A stretch of DNA of 64,000 bases from Streptomyces thermodiastaticus (lineage in GTDB: Bacteria; Actinomycetota; Actinomycetes; Streptomycetales; Streptomycetaceae), in NCBI RefSeq assembly GCF_014656135.1, contig NZ_BNBV01000013.1:80065-144064 (forward strand), given 5' to 3'. The notes under the pieces were generated by a model, which was not told where the DNA came from, ran no database searches, and was given only the letters and a program-made list of their open reading frames with translations. Below are positions 37,943 to 46,030 of this stretch, one piece after another. Position 1 is the first letter of the stretch. Every line of letters begins with the position of its first letter. The position numbers and the translations under genes are program-made.

Positions 37943-37982
37943 GCCGCCCGGCGCTGTCGGTGCCCGGTGGCACCCTGGAACC

Positions 37983-38846
37983 ATGCCGGAGCTGCCCGAG
38001 GTGGAAGCGCTCAAGGACTTCCTGAGCGAGAACCTGACCGGACAGGAGATCGTGCGGGTGCTGCCCGTCGCGGTCAGCGTCCTGAAGACCTACGACCCGC
38101 CCGTCACCGCGCTCGAGGGCCGCGAGGTGAGCGCGGTGCGCCGGTACGGCAAGTTCCTGGACCTGGCCACCGACGGCGGCCCCCGTCTGGTGGTCCACCT
38201 CGCCCGGTCGGGCTGGCTGCAGTGGCGGGACCGGCTGCCCGACGGCGTGCCCCGTCCGGGCCGGGGCCCGCTGGCGCTGCGCGTCGCCCTGGCGACCGGC
38301 GCGGGGTTCGACCTGACCGAGGCCGGCACTCAGAAGCGTCTGGCGGTGTACGTCGTGCACGACCCGTGCGAGGTGCCGGGCGTGGCCCGCCTCGGCCCCG
38401 ACCCGCTGGCCGCCGACTTCGACGCCGAGCGCCTGGCCGGGCTGCTGTCCGGCCGGCGGCGGCAGCTCAAGGGGGCGCTGCGCGACCAGAGCCTGATCGC
38501 GGGCGTGGGCAACGCCTACAGCGACGAGATTCTGCACGCGGCCCGCATGTCCCCGTTCAAGCCGACGGCCTCCCTGACACGCGACGAGGTCGAGCGGCTG
38601 TACCAGGCGCTGCGCGGCACGCTGACCGAGGCGGTCGAACGGGCCCGGGGGGTGGCGGCCGGCCGGCTGAAGGCGGGGAAGAAGAGCGGCCTGAGGGTGC
38701 ACGGCCGCACCGGCGAGCCCTGTCCCCTGTGCGGCGACACCGTCCGGGAGGTGTCTTTCAGCGACTCCTCGCTGCAGTACTGCCCGACCTGCCAGACGGG
38801 CGGCAAGCCGCTGGCGGACCGCAGACTGTCGCGGCTGCTGAAGTAG
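37983..38846 (+). CDS. Fpg/Nei-family DNA glycosylase/AP lyase
   Basis: The 287-residue protein starts MPELPEVEALKDFL, the Fpg/Nei N-terminus with catalytic Pro2 and Glu3. A conserved Lys follows in RYGKFLDL. The helix-two-turn-helix reads DQSLIAGVGNAYSDEIL, and the C-terminal zinc finger is CPLCGDTVREVSFSDSSLQYCPTC. It excises oxidised bases and nicks the abasic strand. From sequence alone it cannot be split between formamidopyrimidine and Nei specificity. It is single, convergent with the HIT-like gene 26 bp away. Confidence 0.93.
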   Translation: MPELPEVEALKDFLSENLTGQEIVRVLPVAVSVLKTYDPPVTALEGREVSAVRRYGKFLDLATDGGPRLVVHLARSGWLQWRDRLPDGVPRPGRGPLALRVALATGAGFDLTEAGTQKRLAVYVVHDPCEVPGVARLGPDPLAADFDAERLAGLLSGRRRQLKGALRDQSLIAGVGNAYSDEILHAARMSPFKPTASLTRDEVERLYQALRGTLTEAVERARGVAAGRLKAGKKSGLRVHGRTGEPCPLCGDTVREVSFSDSSLQYCPTCQTGGKPLADRRLSRLLK

Positions 38847-38872
38847 CGGCGGCCCCGAGCCGGCCCGGACCA

Positions 38873-39352
38873 TCAGTCCGCCGCACGCAACCGGTCCAGT
38901 TCCCCGCCGATCGCCGCCCGCAGCGCGTCGTGCTGCGGACCGAGCCGGTACCGCGGGTCGCTCCACCGCTCACGCGGATAGAGCCACACCGGTCGGCCCA
39001 CCAGCTCGGCCGGCTCCCAGGCGTAGCGCGGCCAGACGTGGGCATGCAAGAACGGGTCGGTGTTGCCCAGGATCTCCAGGTTGACCCGGCGGAAACCGGG
39101 GTCCGACCGCCGGCAGGCCCGTTCGACGGCCTCTGCGAGCCGGTCCATGTCGGACAGGAACGCCAGCCGCTCGGCCCTCGGCAGGTCGGTCAGCCGCTGG
39201 ACACCGGGGTCGTCCACGAGGAGGACCGAGTAGCCCGGCAGGAACTGCACGTCGCCGATCACCGCGAATCCGGATGCGAGGCGTCGCAGCACGGTCGGGT
39301 TCTCGCCCCGCAGAGCAGCCCCGATCCGGTCCGTCCGCCAGTCACCAGTCAT
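38873..39352 (-). CDS. HIT-like hydrolase (diadenosine tetraphosphate hydrolase-like)
   Basis: The 159-residue protein contains the HIT-like motif as LHAHVWPRY (HxHxW rather than HxHxH), with GYSVLLVDDPGVQRLTDL upstream in the fold. HIT proteins hydrolyse or transfer nucleotides at phosphate bonds. The substituted third His suggests a divergent subfamily. ATG 39352 is chosen because AGGTCAGGG lies upstream; the start at 39370 would add six residues. No operon partner. Confidence 0.78.
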   Translation of the reverse strand: MTGDWRTDRIGAALRGENPTVLRRLASGFAVIGDVQFLPGYSVLLVDDPGVQRLTDLPRAERLAFLSDMDRLAEAVERACRRSDPGFRRVNLEILGNTDPFLHAHVWPRYAWEPAELVGRPVWLYPRERWSDPRYRLGPQHDALRAAIGGELDRLRAAD

Positions 39353-39472
39353 GGCCCTGACCTTACTCATGAGTGATCATGTCCTTCACGAGTGATCACG
39401 GCCGGCTCTCGGCCGCTCGGAGAGGCGGCCCCGGCCGGGGCGGGAGTCGCCGGCGGCGACCGCGGGTGGCGG

Positions 39473-40123
39473 TCAGCGCGGGTCGAGCGTGAGCAGGCGC
39501 CGCCCGTCCGCGGTGCGCACCTCGAAGCGGGCGATCTGGGCGGGCTGCAGGGCCGTGGCGCCCGTGGCGCCGAGGGGCCGGGTGCCGTGCGCGGGCACCC
39601 GCCAGCCGGCCACCGTCTGCCGCGAGCCGTCGCGGCCCACCGCGACCAGCCGGCACGTGTACGGTCCCGCCGTGTCGCGCAGCCGCAGCCGCACCTCGCT
39701 GCCCCAGCGTGCAGGGGCGGCCCGGACCTCGGCCCGCAGGCCCCCTCCGGCACCGTCCGCCGTGACGACCACGGCCCGGGTGTGGTGCCCGGCGGCGACC
39801 GTGCCCGCGGGTCCGCCCACGGCGAGCACCACCGCGGCGCCCAGGCCGTACAGTGCTCTGCGCCGCCCGGCCTTCCGCCGCCGGGCCACCTCCGCCGCCA
39901 GGCGCTCCAGCAGCCGGGGACCGGGCCGGGTCACCGGGTCCACCCCCTGCGGCGTGGCCCGCCGGTAGAGCAGCAGCTGCCGGGCGGTGGGCCGGAAGCC
40001 GGTCACGGCGGCGGTGCAGCGGGGACATCGTCCGAGGTGGTCCTCGAAGCGGAAGGCGTCGGCCGCGTCCAGCAGGCCGAGCGCGTACGCACCGGCGTCG
40101 CGATGCCGTTCCAGGGACCTCAT
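39473..40123 (-). CDS. Zinc-finger anti-sigma factor-like membrane protein
   Basis: The 216-residue protein has an N-terminal zf-HC2 motif, FEDHLGRCPRC (HxxxCxxC), of the ZAS anti-sigma type. A linker and a membrane helix (ALYGLGAAVVLAVGGPAGTVAAG, about residues 90-112) follow, then an extracytoplasmic beta-rich domain of about 100 residues. It lies on the same strand as the ECF sigma gene, separated by one small gene. The likely role is to hold that sigma factor inactive at the membrane until an envelope signal arrives. Confidence 0.84.
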   Translation of the reverse strand: MRSLERHRDAGAYALGLLDAADAFRFEDHLGRCPRCTAAVTGFRPTARQLLLYRRATPQGVDPVTRPGPRLLERLAAEVARRRKAGRRRALYGLGAAVVLAVGGPAGTVAAGHHTRAVVVTADGAGGGLRAEVRAAPARWGSEVRLRLRDTAGPYTCRLVAVGRDGSRQTVAGWRVPAHGTRPLGATGATALQPAQIARFEVRTADGRRLLTLDPR

Positions 40124-40220
40124 GCCGTGTCCTCGTCAGGGGTGGGGTTGCCTTCTGCTCCCACCGGTACGCAGCGCGGCGCCGGATCACTCAAGACGAC
40201 GCCCACGAGGAGACGGCCAC

Positions 40221-40262
40221 GAGGACGGTGCGTCTGGAACAGAGGACGGTGCGTCTAGAACA
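40221..40262. repeat. 21-bp tandem duplication
   Basis: GAGGACGGTGCGTCTGGAACA at 40221 is followed at once by a second copy from 40242 with one change (TCTAGAA for TCTGGAA). That change supplies the TAG stop, on the minus strand, of the next gene. Confidence 0.8.
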
Positions 40263-40773
40263 GGTGGATGGCGAGATGCCCCAGCGGAAGCCCCAGCTGC
40301 CAGGCCGGCGTCCAGACCTTCGGCCCGTCGTCCTCGTCCGTCGTGCCGGCGTGGCCCGGCACCGCGTCCAGGTCGGCCGCGAGCAGCTCGGTCTCCTCCA
40401 GCCACCGCCAGGCGGCCCGGGCCAGCGCCAGATCCGGCGAGCGGACGCCGCTCGCCTCCGCGTCGGCCGTCAGGTCGGCGAGCCGCTCGCGCACCCAGTC
40501 CTGCCATCCCTGGTCGTAGGCCGTCAGGGACAGCCAGGTCGGCAACTGCGCGATCACCTGAAGACCCGACAGCTCGTCGCCGGTGCCGGACAGGAAGACG
40601 GTCAGTGCCAGCGCGTCCCGGCCCGCGCGGTACTCCACGGACGACGGCGGCATCAGATCGCCGGTGCGCAGCAGCTCGTCGGCGATGTACTCGGCGCAGA
40701 ACCAGGCCATCGGAACGGCGAGTGTGCCGCCGTCCCCGTCGCCGCCGGTGCTCTCGTGACCTCTGTGCAGCAT
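40255..40773 (-). CDS. Hypothetical protein between sigma and anti-sigma genes
   Basis: The 172-residue soluble protein is acidic and helical (WFCAEYIADELLRTGDLMPPSS, WQDWVRERLADLTADAEA, LALARAAWRWLEETELL). I do not recognise the family. GGAGGAAGG precedes the ATG at 40773. Its position between the ECF sigma gene (144 bp upstream) and the zinc anti-sigma gene (131 bp downstream), all on one strand, suggests a role in the same regulatory circuit. The C-terminal residues are encoded in a 21-bp duplication. Confidence 0.75.
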   Translation of the reverse strand: MLHRGHESTGGDGDGGTLAVPMAWFCAEYIADELLRTGDLMPPSSVEYRAGRDALALTVFLSGTGDELSGLQVIAQLPTWLSLTAYDQGWQDWVRERLADLTADAEASGVRSPDLALARAAWRWLEETELLAADLDAVPGHAGTTDEDDGPKVWTPAWQLGLPLGHLAIHLF

Positions 40774-40917
40774 CCCTTCCTGCCTTCCTCCGGTGCGTGC
40801 GCGCGCACCCGGCCCCGGCTCCCGGGACGGGTCCCCGGCACACGGACGAGAACAGCCGATTACTCGACGGCCCTTCGCGGCAAGGTGCTTTGCCAGGACT
40901 TTGCCGTGCGGGTGGTT

Positions 40918-41466
40918 TCACCGCACGTCGGCCGCGTAGCCCGGGAGCACGCGGCGCAGCGCGCGCAGCGCGTAGAACGCGCGGGACTTCACGGTACCGG
41001 GCGGAATGCCCAGCATTTCGGCGGCTTCCGCCACACTGGCCCCCTGGAAGTACACCAGCACCAGGACGTCACGGTGCTGCGGTGTGAGGGTCTGCACAGC
41101 GCGGCGCACATCGAGCGTCGCGGCGGACCGCTCGGCGTGGTCGGCGATCACCCGGGCGCTCTCCAGGGCCGCGTCGCCGACCTCCGGCGGGCGGGCCTGC
41201 CGGGCCCGGCGCGCGTCGATGGCGAGCCGGCGCGCCACCGTCAGCAGCCAGGGTCTGACGGAGGAGAAGGCGTCGGCGCGCAGTGCCTCGGGATGCTGCC
41301 AGGCCCGCACGAGGGTCTCCTGGAGCAGGTCCTCGGCGCGCTGCCGGTCGCCGTCGCACAGCCGGAGCAGCAGGGCGAACAGCGGGCGGCCGTGCTCGCG
41401 CTGCAGGGCGGCGAGTTCGTCTTCCGCGGTGGTGGTCGAGCTGGACAGTACGGTTCCGGCCGTCAT
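40918..41466 (-). CDS. ECF-type RNA polymerase sigma factor
   Basis: The 182-residue protein has region 2 (RAEDLLQETLVRAWQHPEAL) and region 4 (TPQHRDVLVLVYFQGASVAEAAEMLGIPPGTVKSRAFYALRALR) of ECF sigma factors, with no extra domains. ATG 41466 gives the normal ECF length; an upstream GTG would add a Pro/Ser-rich tail. It would direct a small regulon controlled by the membrane zinc-finger protein encoded downstream. I saw no obvious autoregulatory -35/-10 pair, so promoter specificity is not readable here. Confidence 0.9.
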   Translation of the reverse strand: MTAGTVLSSSTTTAEDELAALQREHGRPLFALLLRLCDGDRQRAEDLLQETLVRAWQHPEALRADAFSSVRPWLLTVARRLAIDARRARQARPPEVGDAALESARVIADHAERSAATLDVRRAVQTLTPQHRDVLVLVYFQGASVAEAAEMLGIPPGTVKSRAFYALRALRRVLPGYAADVR

Positions 41467-41706
41467 GGCTGTATGGCAACGCAGCGGGCCGCCGCAGGGA
41501 CAGGGGGCGCACGCCGCTCTGCGACGGACGGTCGATGGCGTCGGTGAACGGTGCGACGAACGGTTCCGGACCCGGTGCCTCACCCGGCCGGGTCAACGGC
41601 GGCGTCGGGTCCGTTTGCGACGGCGGCCGGCTTCGTACCCATGCATCTGACGGATCTTGTCTGTCGATATGACCGCTCGGGCGCTTGATCACAGTGGGGT
41701 GAACCG
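41467..41706. other. Divergent intergenic region, sigma factor and small lipoprotein
   Basis: 240 bp with the promoters of both genes. The A+T-richest part is 41640-41706 (CTTGTCTGTCGATATGACC, GCTTGATCACAG). Nothing else was recognised. Confidence 0.3.
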
Positions 41707-41922
41707 ATGTTCGCACGCAGACACCTGGTGTCCCTGGTCCTCACCGGCCTGCTCGCCGCGGCCGCCGCCTGCCAGGCCGCGCACCGCGAGCAGCAGCACA
41801 CCGCACCCGCACCGTCGTCGCCGGCCGCGGTCCGGCCGGGAGCGGCACCGGCAGGTCCGCACCGGGCGGCGGCGGATCCGGCACCGCGGCGGGCGAACAC
41901 CCACCGGCCCGGGGACGCCTGA
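41707..41922 (+). CDS. Small putative lipoprotein
   Basis: A 71-residue product with a lipoprotein-like signal, LVSLVLTGLLAAAAACQ (lipobox AAAC). A Pro/Ala/His-rich mature part of about 48 residues has no fold that I recognise. GGGG stands before the ATG. It is divergent from the ECF sigma gene and could be part of its envelope regulon, which is speculative. Confidence 0.65.
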   Translation: MFARRHLVSLVLTGLLAAAAACQAAHREQQHTAPAPSSPAAVRPGAAPAGPHRAAADPAPRRANTHRPGDA

Positions 41923-41934
41923 CGCCCGGCCGGG

Positions 41935-43422
41935 TCAGTCGCCGGCCCGCTCCTGCCGGGCCAGCACCGACCGCTTGTACGAGTAGCCGAAGTAGATCAC
42001 GCACCCGATCAGGAACCACACGGCGAACCGCACCCACGTCTGCCACTGCAGGAACGTGATCAGCCACAGGGAGAAGATCACGCCGAGCGCGGGCACGAAC
42101 GGCATCCACGGGGTCCGGAAACTCCGCGGCAGGTCCGGCTGCCGGTAGCGCAGCACGATCACCGCCGTGCACACCACCACGAACGCCAGCAGAATGCCGA
42201 TGTTGGTCAGCTCGGCCGCCTCCGCGATCGGCAGGAACCCGGCGATGAGCGCCGAAGCAACACCGACGATCCAGGTCACCCGGGTCGGCACATGCCGCGT
42301 GGGATGCGTCTTGGCGAACCACCTCGGCAGCAGCCCGTCCCGCGACATGGCGAACCACACCCGGGTCACGCCCAGCATGAAGGTGAACATCACGGTGAGA
42401 ATGCCGATGATCGCGCCCACCGCGATCACGTCCGCCAGCCGGCTCAGCCCCACCGACTTGAACGCGGTCGAGAACCCGCTCTCCCTGTCGATGTCCTGGT
42501 ACTTCTGCATCCCGGTCAGGACCAGGCAGGCCGCCGCGTACAGCACCATCGCGATCGCCAGCGAGTACACGATCGCCTTCGGCATGTGCCGCTGCGCGTC
42601 CTTGGACTCCTCGGCCGCCGTCGACATCGCGTCGTAGCCGAAGACGGCGAAGAACACGGTGGCCGCGCCCGTGAACGCCCCGCCCACCCCGTACGGGAAG
42701 AACGGGTGGTAGTGGGCGGTGTCGATGTGGAACACGCCCACCACGATCACCACCAGCACCACCAGGACCTTCAGCGCCACCACGGCCGTCTCGAACCGGG
42801 CCGCGTTGCGGATGCCCAGGTTCAGCAGCCAGGCGATCAGCAGGCAGAGCACCGCCGCGAACAGGTCCACCTTGTGCCCGGACCCGGTCCCCGGCGCGCC
42901 CAGCATCCAGGCGGGCAGATGCGCGCCCATGTCCTCGATCAGGAAGCTGAAGTACCCGGAGATGCCGATCGCCACCACCGCGACGATCGCCGTGTACTCC
43001 AGCAGCAGGTCCCAGCCGATGAACCAGCCCGCGAACTCGCCGAGCACCGCATAGCCGTAGGTGTAGGCCGAACCCGCCTTCGGGATCAGCCCCGCGAACT
43101 CCGCGTACGACAGCGCGGCGGCGGCACTGGCCACCCCCGCGATCAGGAACGACACGAGCACGGCCGGACCCGCGGTGCCGTTGGCCACCGTGCCGGCGAG
43201 CGTGAAGATGCCCGCGCCGATGATGCCGCCCACGCCGATCGCCGTGAGCTGCCACAAGCCGAGCGACCGCTCCAGCCGTGGCCCCTCGGCCGCTTCCGTC
43301 TCCTCGATGTGCTCGATGGGTTTACGGCGGAGAATGCCCCCGCCCATGCGGAGCCCGGCCACGCGCCTCACCTCTTCGCCGACGGCAACGGCTGACGGCG
43401 GATCATCATGACCCACCGTCAC
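41935..43422 (-). CDS. Amino-acid permease (APC superfamily)
   Basis: The 495-residue protein has about 12 to 13 membrane helices. It carries the APC signature in helix 1, LTAIGVGGIIGAGIFTLAG, and FFAVFGYDAMSTAAEESKDAQRHMPKAI in the helix 6-7 region, as in cationic amino-acid transporters (CAT/YfnA-like). The substrate is probably an amino acid such as Lys, Arg or a branched-chain type. A C-terminal YSYKRSVL tail follows the last helix. GTG 43422 is taken as start, but no strong Shine-Dalgarno is seen. Confidence 0.92.
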   Translation of the reverse strand: MTVGHDDPPSAVAVGEEVRRVAGLRMGGGILRRKPIEHIEETEAAEGPRLERSLGLWQLTAIGVGGIIGAGIFTLAGTVANGTAGPAVLVSFLIAGVASAAAALSYAEFAGLIPKAGSAYTYGYAVLGEFAGWFIGWDLLLEYTAIVAVVAIGISGYFSFLIEDMGAHLPAWMLGAPGTGSGHKVDLFAAVLCLLIAWLLNLGIRNAARFETAVVALKVLVVLVVIVVGVFHIDTAHYHPFFPYGVGGAFTGAATVFFAVFGYDAMSTAAEESKDAQRHMPKAIVYSLAIAMVLYAAACLVLTGMQKYQDIDRESGFSTAFKSVGLSRLADVIAVGAIIGILTVMFTFMLGVTRVWFAMSRDGLLPRWFAKTHPTRHVPTRVTWIVGVASALIAGFLPIAEAAELTNIGILLAFVVVCTAVIVLRYRQPDLPRSFRTPWMPFVPALGVIFSLWLITFLQWQTWVRFAVWFLIGCVIYFGYSYKRSVLARQERAGD

Positions 43423-43503
43423 CGGGGACGGAAGACACCACGCACGCCCGGCCCCGCACCGGCGGCCACGGACCCGCGGCCGCCGCGGCCCCGGCGACAG
43501 CGG

Positions 43504-43983
43504 CTACGGCACCACCGTCACCGGCCAGCGCCCCGACTTCACCAGGCGGACCGCCACCGACCCGATGATCCGGTGGCCGGCCCGCTCCGAGGCGCCCACC
43601 ACCACGGCGTCCGCCGTCAGCTCGCAGGCGGCCTGCACCAGCCCGTTGTACGGGTCGCCCTGGAAGGTGTGGAACTCCCAGCGGACGTCGAAGATGCCCT
43701 TCACACGCTCGGCGGCCTGCCGGACGTATCGCACCAGTTCCTCGGCGATCTCGTCGGTCGTCTCGGCCACCGGAGCGCCGAGCGCCGCGCCCGCCGCCAT
43801 GACCGGCTGGACGTACACCAGCGCCAGCAGAGCACCCTGCCGCCGTGCCAGGCCGGCCGCGTAGGCGGCGGCACGCATGGAGGAGTCCGAGCCGTCCACA
43901 CCGGCCACGATGACCTTCGGTCCGTCGGTGCCCCGCTCGAACCGATGCTCCTGCCGCTCGTGCTCCTGGTGCTGTTCCGTCAC
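43504..43983 (-). CDS. Universal stress protein (UspA family)
   Basis: The 159-residue protein has a charged His/Glu-rich N-terminal extension (TEQHQEHERQEHRFERG). A single Usp domain follows (VIVAGVDGSDSSMRAAAYAAGLA, DAVVVGASERAGHRIIGSVAVRLV, WPVTVV). The nucleotide-binding loop is slightly altered (GASE in place of G-x-x-G). Usp proteins act in dormancy and stress, often binding ATP. GTG 43983 is the start. It is the next gene downstream of the sortase on the same strand, 96 bp away. Confidence 0.88.
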   Translation of the reverse strand: MTEQHQEHERQEHRFERGTDGPKVIVAGVDGSDSSMRAAAYAAGLARRQGALLALVYVQPVMAAGAALGAPVAETTDEIAEELVRYVRQAAERVKGIFDVRWEFHTFQGDPYNGLVQAACELTADAVVVGASERAGHRIIGSVAVRLVKSGRWPVTVVP

Positions 43984-44079
43984 ACTCGCGAGGCTATCGA
44001 AACACCGGCTCGGCGCCACCCCCGGACCGGCCCGGGCCGGCGGCCCGCGCACCGGACGCCCGCCCGGGCGCCGGCCGGA

Positions 44080-44763
44080 TCACCGCACGTCCGTCAGACG
44101 GGCGAAAACCACCACGTTGCTCTCGTACCCGGACTGCTCGGTGTACCGGCCGCCGCAGGTGATGACCCGCAGCTCCGGGCTGCCCGTGGCGCCGTAGACC
44201 CGTTCGCCGGGGAAGTTCTTCTTGGCGACCACCTGCACGTCGTACACCTCGAAGACGGCCGTCCGGCCGTCCTCGCGGCGGATCTCGACATGGTTGCCCG
44301 GCTCGAGCGCGCCGAGCGCGTAGAACACCGCCGGTCCCCGGGAGTTGTCCACATGGCCGACGATCACCGCGGTGCCCTGCTCCCCGGGGGTGACCGCGCG
44401 CTCGAACCAGCCGGCGAGGTTGGCGTCCTGCGGCGGCGGTGCCGCCACCGCGCCGTCCTCGTCCACTCCGACGGGGATCACGGGCGCGTCCACCTGGATC
44501 ACGGGGATCGTCACCCGCACGGGCACCGAACGCGGCAGCGACCCTTCCCGTGCGGCCGGAGCGCTCGGTGTGCTGCCGTGCGCGGCCCCCGCTGCGGCCG
44601 CCCTCGCGGGCTGCGGCGGGCCGGCGTCGTACTGCCCCGAGCCGTTGCGGACGAGGGCGAGCCCGGCCAGCAGGACCAGCGCGATCACGCCCCACGGGGC
44701 GCGCTTGCCGCTTCGCTCCCCTGCCTCCTGCCCGGCACGGCCGGCCCGCTCGCTCGCAGTCAT
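44080..44763 (-). CDS. Class F sortase
   Basis: The 227-residue protein has one N-terminal membrane helix (APWGVIALVLLAGLALV), a Pro/Ala linker and a sortase beta-barrel. The catalytic His is in VGHVDN, the Cys in LRVITCGG and a candidate Arg in VVVFARL or nearby. Class F sortases are typical of actinobacteria and have few known substrates. ATG 44763 follows GAGAGGGG. The two small signal-peptide proteins encoded next to it may be substrates or accessory membrane proteins, although neither carries a clear LPxTG motif. Confidence 0.9.
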   Translation of the reverse strand: MTASERAGRAGQEAGERSGKRAPWGVIALVLLAGLALVRNGSGQYDAGPPQPARAAAAGAAHGSTPSAPAAREGSLPRSVPVRVTIPVIQVDAPVIPVGVDEDGAVAAPPPQDANLAGWFERAVTPGEQGTAVIVGHVDNSRGPAVFYALGALEPGNHVEIRREDGRTAVFEVYDVQVVAKKNFPGERVYGATGSPELRVITCGGRYTEQSGYESNVVVFARLTDVR

Positions 44764-45033
44764 CCGCCATCCCCTCTCGCGGCGGGACCCCGCCCCGCCG
44801 TCGTGCACACGGATCACGCTAGGGTCCGCGGACCGCACCGGCGACGGGGCGGCCGACGAACGGGTGGCGGCGTCCTGCCCGGTGGGCGACGGGCTCACCG
44901 GGACGGACGAGCCCCGAACGGCGAGGTCCGGCATGCGCCAGCGAGCGGGACGTCCGAGGGTGTGTCCAGGAGGTGCTTTCTCGCCGACCGACCGGGGACG
45001 GGGCCCCGGGGCGCCTTCCACGGAGGCACACGC

Positions 45034-45294
45034 ATGCACACTGCACCCACTCCCGTGGCGGTCCTGATGGCAGTCGCCGCCGTTCTCGGCCCGGCCGCCC
45101 CGGCGGCCGCTTCACATGTCACCGGCTCCTCGCCCGCCCACCGGCCCGTGCTCGCGCCGGCCCTCGCGGCCGACGGCGCGAGACCCGGCGGCGCCACCGA
45201 CGCGGACCTGGCCATCGGCGGCGGGCTGCTCGCGACGGGCGTCGTCTCGGGCGGCCTGCTCTGGTGGCGCGGCCGTTCCGGCCGGCGCACCTGA
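45034..45294 (+). CDS. Small exported protein with C-terminal membrane helix, next to sortase
   Basis: The 86-residue product has a signal peptide (VAVLMAVAAVLGPAAPAAASH), a short Ala/Pro-rich middle and a C-terminal helix (LAIGGGLLATGVVSGGLLWW) ending RGRSGRRT. This signal-helix-basic-tail layout matches cell-wall-sorted proteins, but no LPxTG-like pentapeptide is seen before the helix. GGAGG precedes the ATG. It is divergent from the sortase. A 31-bp duplication begins at its stop codon. Confidence 0.78.
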   Translation: MHTAPTPVAVLMAVAAVLGPAAPAAASHVTGSSPAHRPVLAPALAADGARPGGATDADLAIGGGLLATGVVSGGLLWWRGRSGRRT

Positions 45295-45349
45295 CGGCCG
45301 CGGACGTCCCGCTCGGTGCACCTGACAGCCGCGGACGTCCGGTTCGGCG
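45288..45349 (+). repeat. 31-bp tandem duplication at the gene 3' end
   Basis: CACCTGACGGCCGCGGACGT-type sequence at 45288 recurs from 45319 with a few changes. The first copy contains the stop codon of the small exported-protein gene. Confidence 0.75.
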
Positions 45350-45490
45350 TATCGGACGGCCGCCGACGCCTGAGACCTCCCCTCGGCGCGCCGCCGAGCG
45401 GAGCACACACGTGCCGGGGCACGGACGCGTGCGGCCGCAAGGACGCGTGCCGCCGAGGGGGAGACACGACCCGGACACCGACGGACGGGC

Positions 45491-45597
45491 GGACACATGC
45501 GTCGCTCCGGACACATGCGTCGCTCCGGGCACACGCGTCGCTCCGGACATATGCGTCGCTCCGGGCACACGCGTCGCTCCGACACACGTGTCGCCCC
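45491..45597. repeat. 18-bp tandem repeat, five copies plus a divergent sixth
   Basis: Units GGACACATGCGTCGCTCC occupy 45491-45508 and 45509-45526. Variants with GGGCACACGC or GGACATATGC occupy 45527-45544, 45545-45562 and 45563-45580. A sixth, shorter and more divergent copy merges into the following hairpin. There are no spacers, so this is not a CRISPR. In the minus-strand frames it would encode six-residue repeats, but no gene with good start signals uses it. Confidence 0.9.
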
Positions 45598-45628
45598 GGA
45601 CCGGGGAAGGTCCGGGGCGACACGTGTG
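45583..45628. terminator. 20-bp perfect stem, 6-nt loop, between convergent genes
   Basis: The arms 45583-45602 and 45609-45628 pair perfectly around the loop GGGGAA. There is no T-tract. It stands between the exported-protein gene on the plus strand and the Gly-rich protein gene on the minus strand, so it is a likely bidirectional terminator that grew out of the adjoining repeat. Confidence 0.75.
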
Positions 45629-45649
45629 CATGTCCGCCGGCCGGGGCGC

Positions 45650-46030
45650 TCAGGCGACGCCCTCCTCGCCGGGGCGGCGGCGCGCGAGGCAGTAGGCCGC
45701 ACCGAGCGAGCCCGCGATGAGCGCGCTGCCCATGCCGACCTCCTTGAGGTCGAAGCCGGCCACGGTGCCGCCCCCGCCCGCGTGGACGCCGTGCCGGTAG
45801 TGCTCGGGCCGGCCTGAGCCGTGACCGCCCCGGCCCCCCTCGTCGTCTCCGTAGCCTCCGCCGCCGTAGGAGCGGCCGCCCCCGCCGTCGTCGTCGTATC
45901 CGCTGCCGCCGTAGTGATCTCCGCCGCCGTAGGCCTGGACCGCGCCACCGCTCGCGACGGCGGCGGGCGCGGAGAAGGTGAGGGCACCGATGCTCAGCAG
46001 TGCGGCGGAAACGGCGTGTATGACGCGCAT
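45650..46030 (-). CDS. Small exported Gly/Tyr/Asp-rich protein with C-terminal membrane helix
   Basis: The 126-residue product has a signal peptide (VSAALLSIGALTFSAPAAVAS). A Gly/Tyr/Asp/His-rich region of about 60 residues follows (repeats of YGGG, YGDD, GGRG). The conserved-looking GFDLKEVGMGSALIAGSLGAAYCLARRR is a membrane helix with a basic tail. It belongs to the sortase neighbourhood and shares the layout of the other small protein, but has no LPxTG. The repeat region could be a surface-exposed flexible or metal-binding segment. ATG 46030 is the start. Confidence 0.8.
   Translation of the reverse strand: MRVIHAVSAALLSIGALTFSAPAAVASGGAVQAYGGGDHYGGSGYDDDGGGGRSYGGGGYGDDEGGRGGHGSGRPEHYRHGVHAGGGGTVAGFDLKEVGMGSALIAGSLGAAYCLARRRPGEEGVA

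Noticed and set aside
45491..45597. CRISPR-like array.
   Set aside because: The repeats are directly joined without unique spacers, and there are no cas genes in the window.
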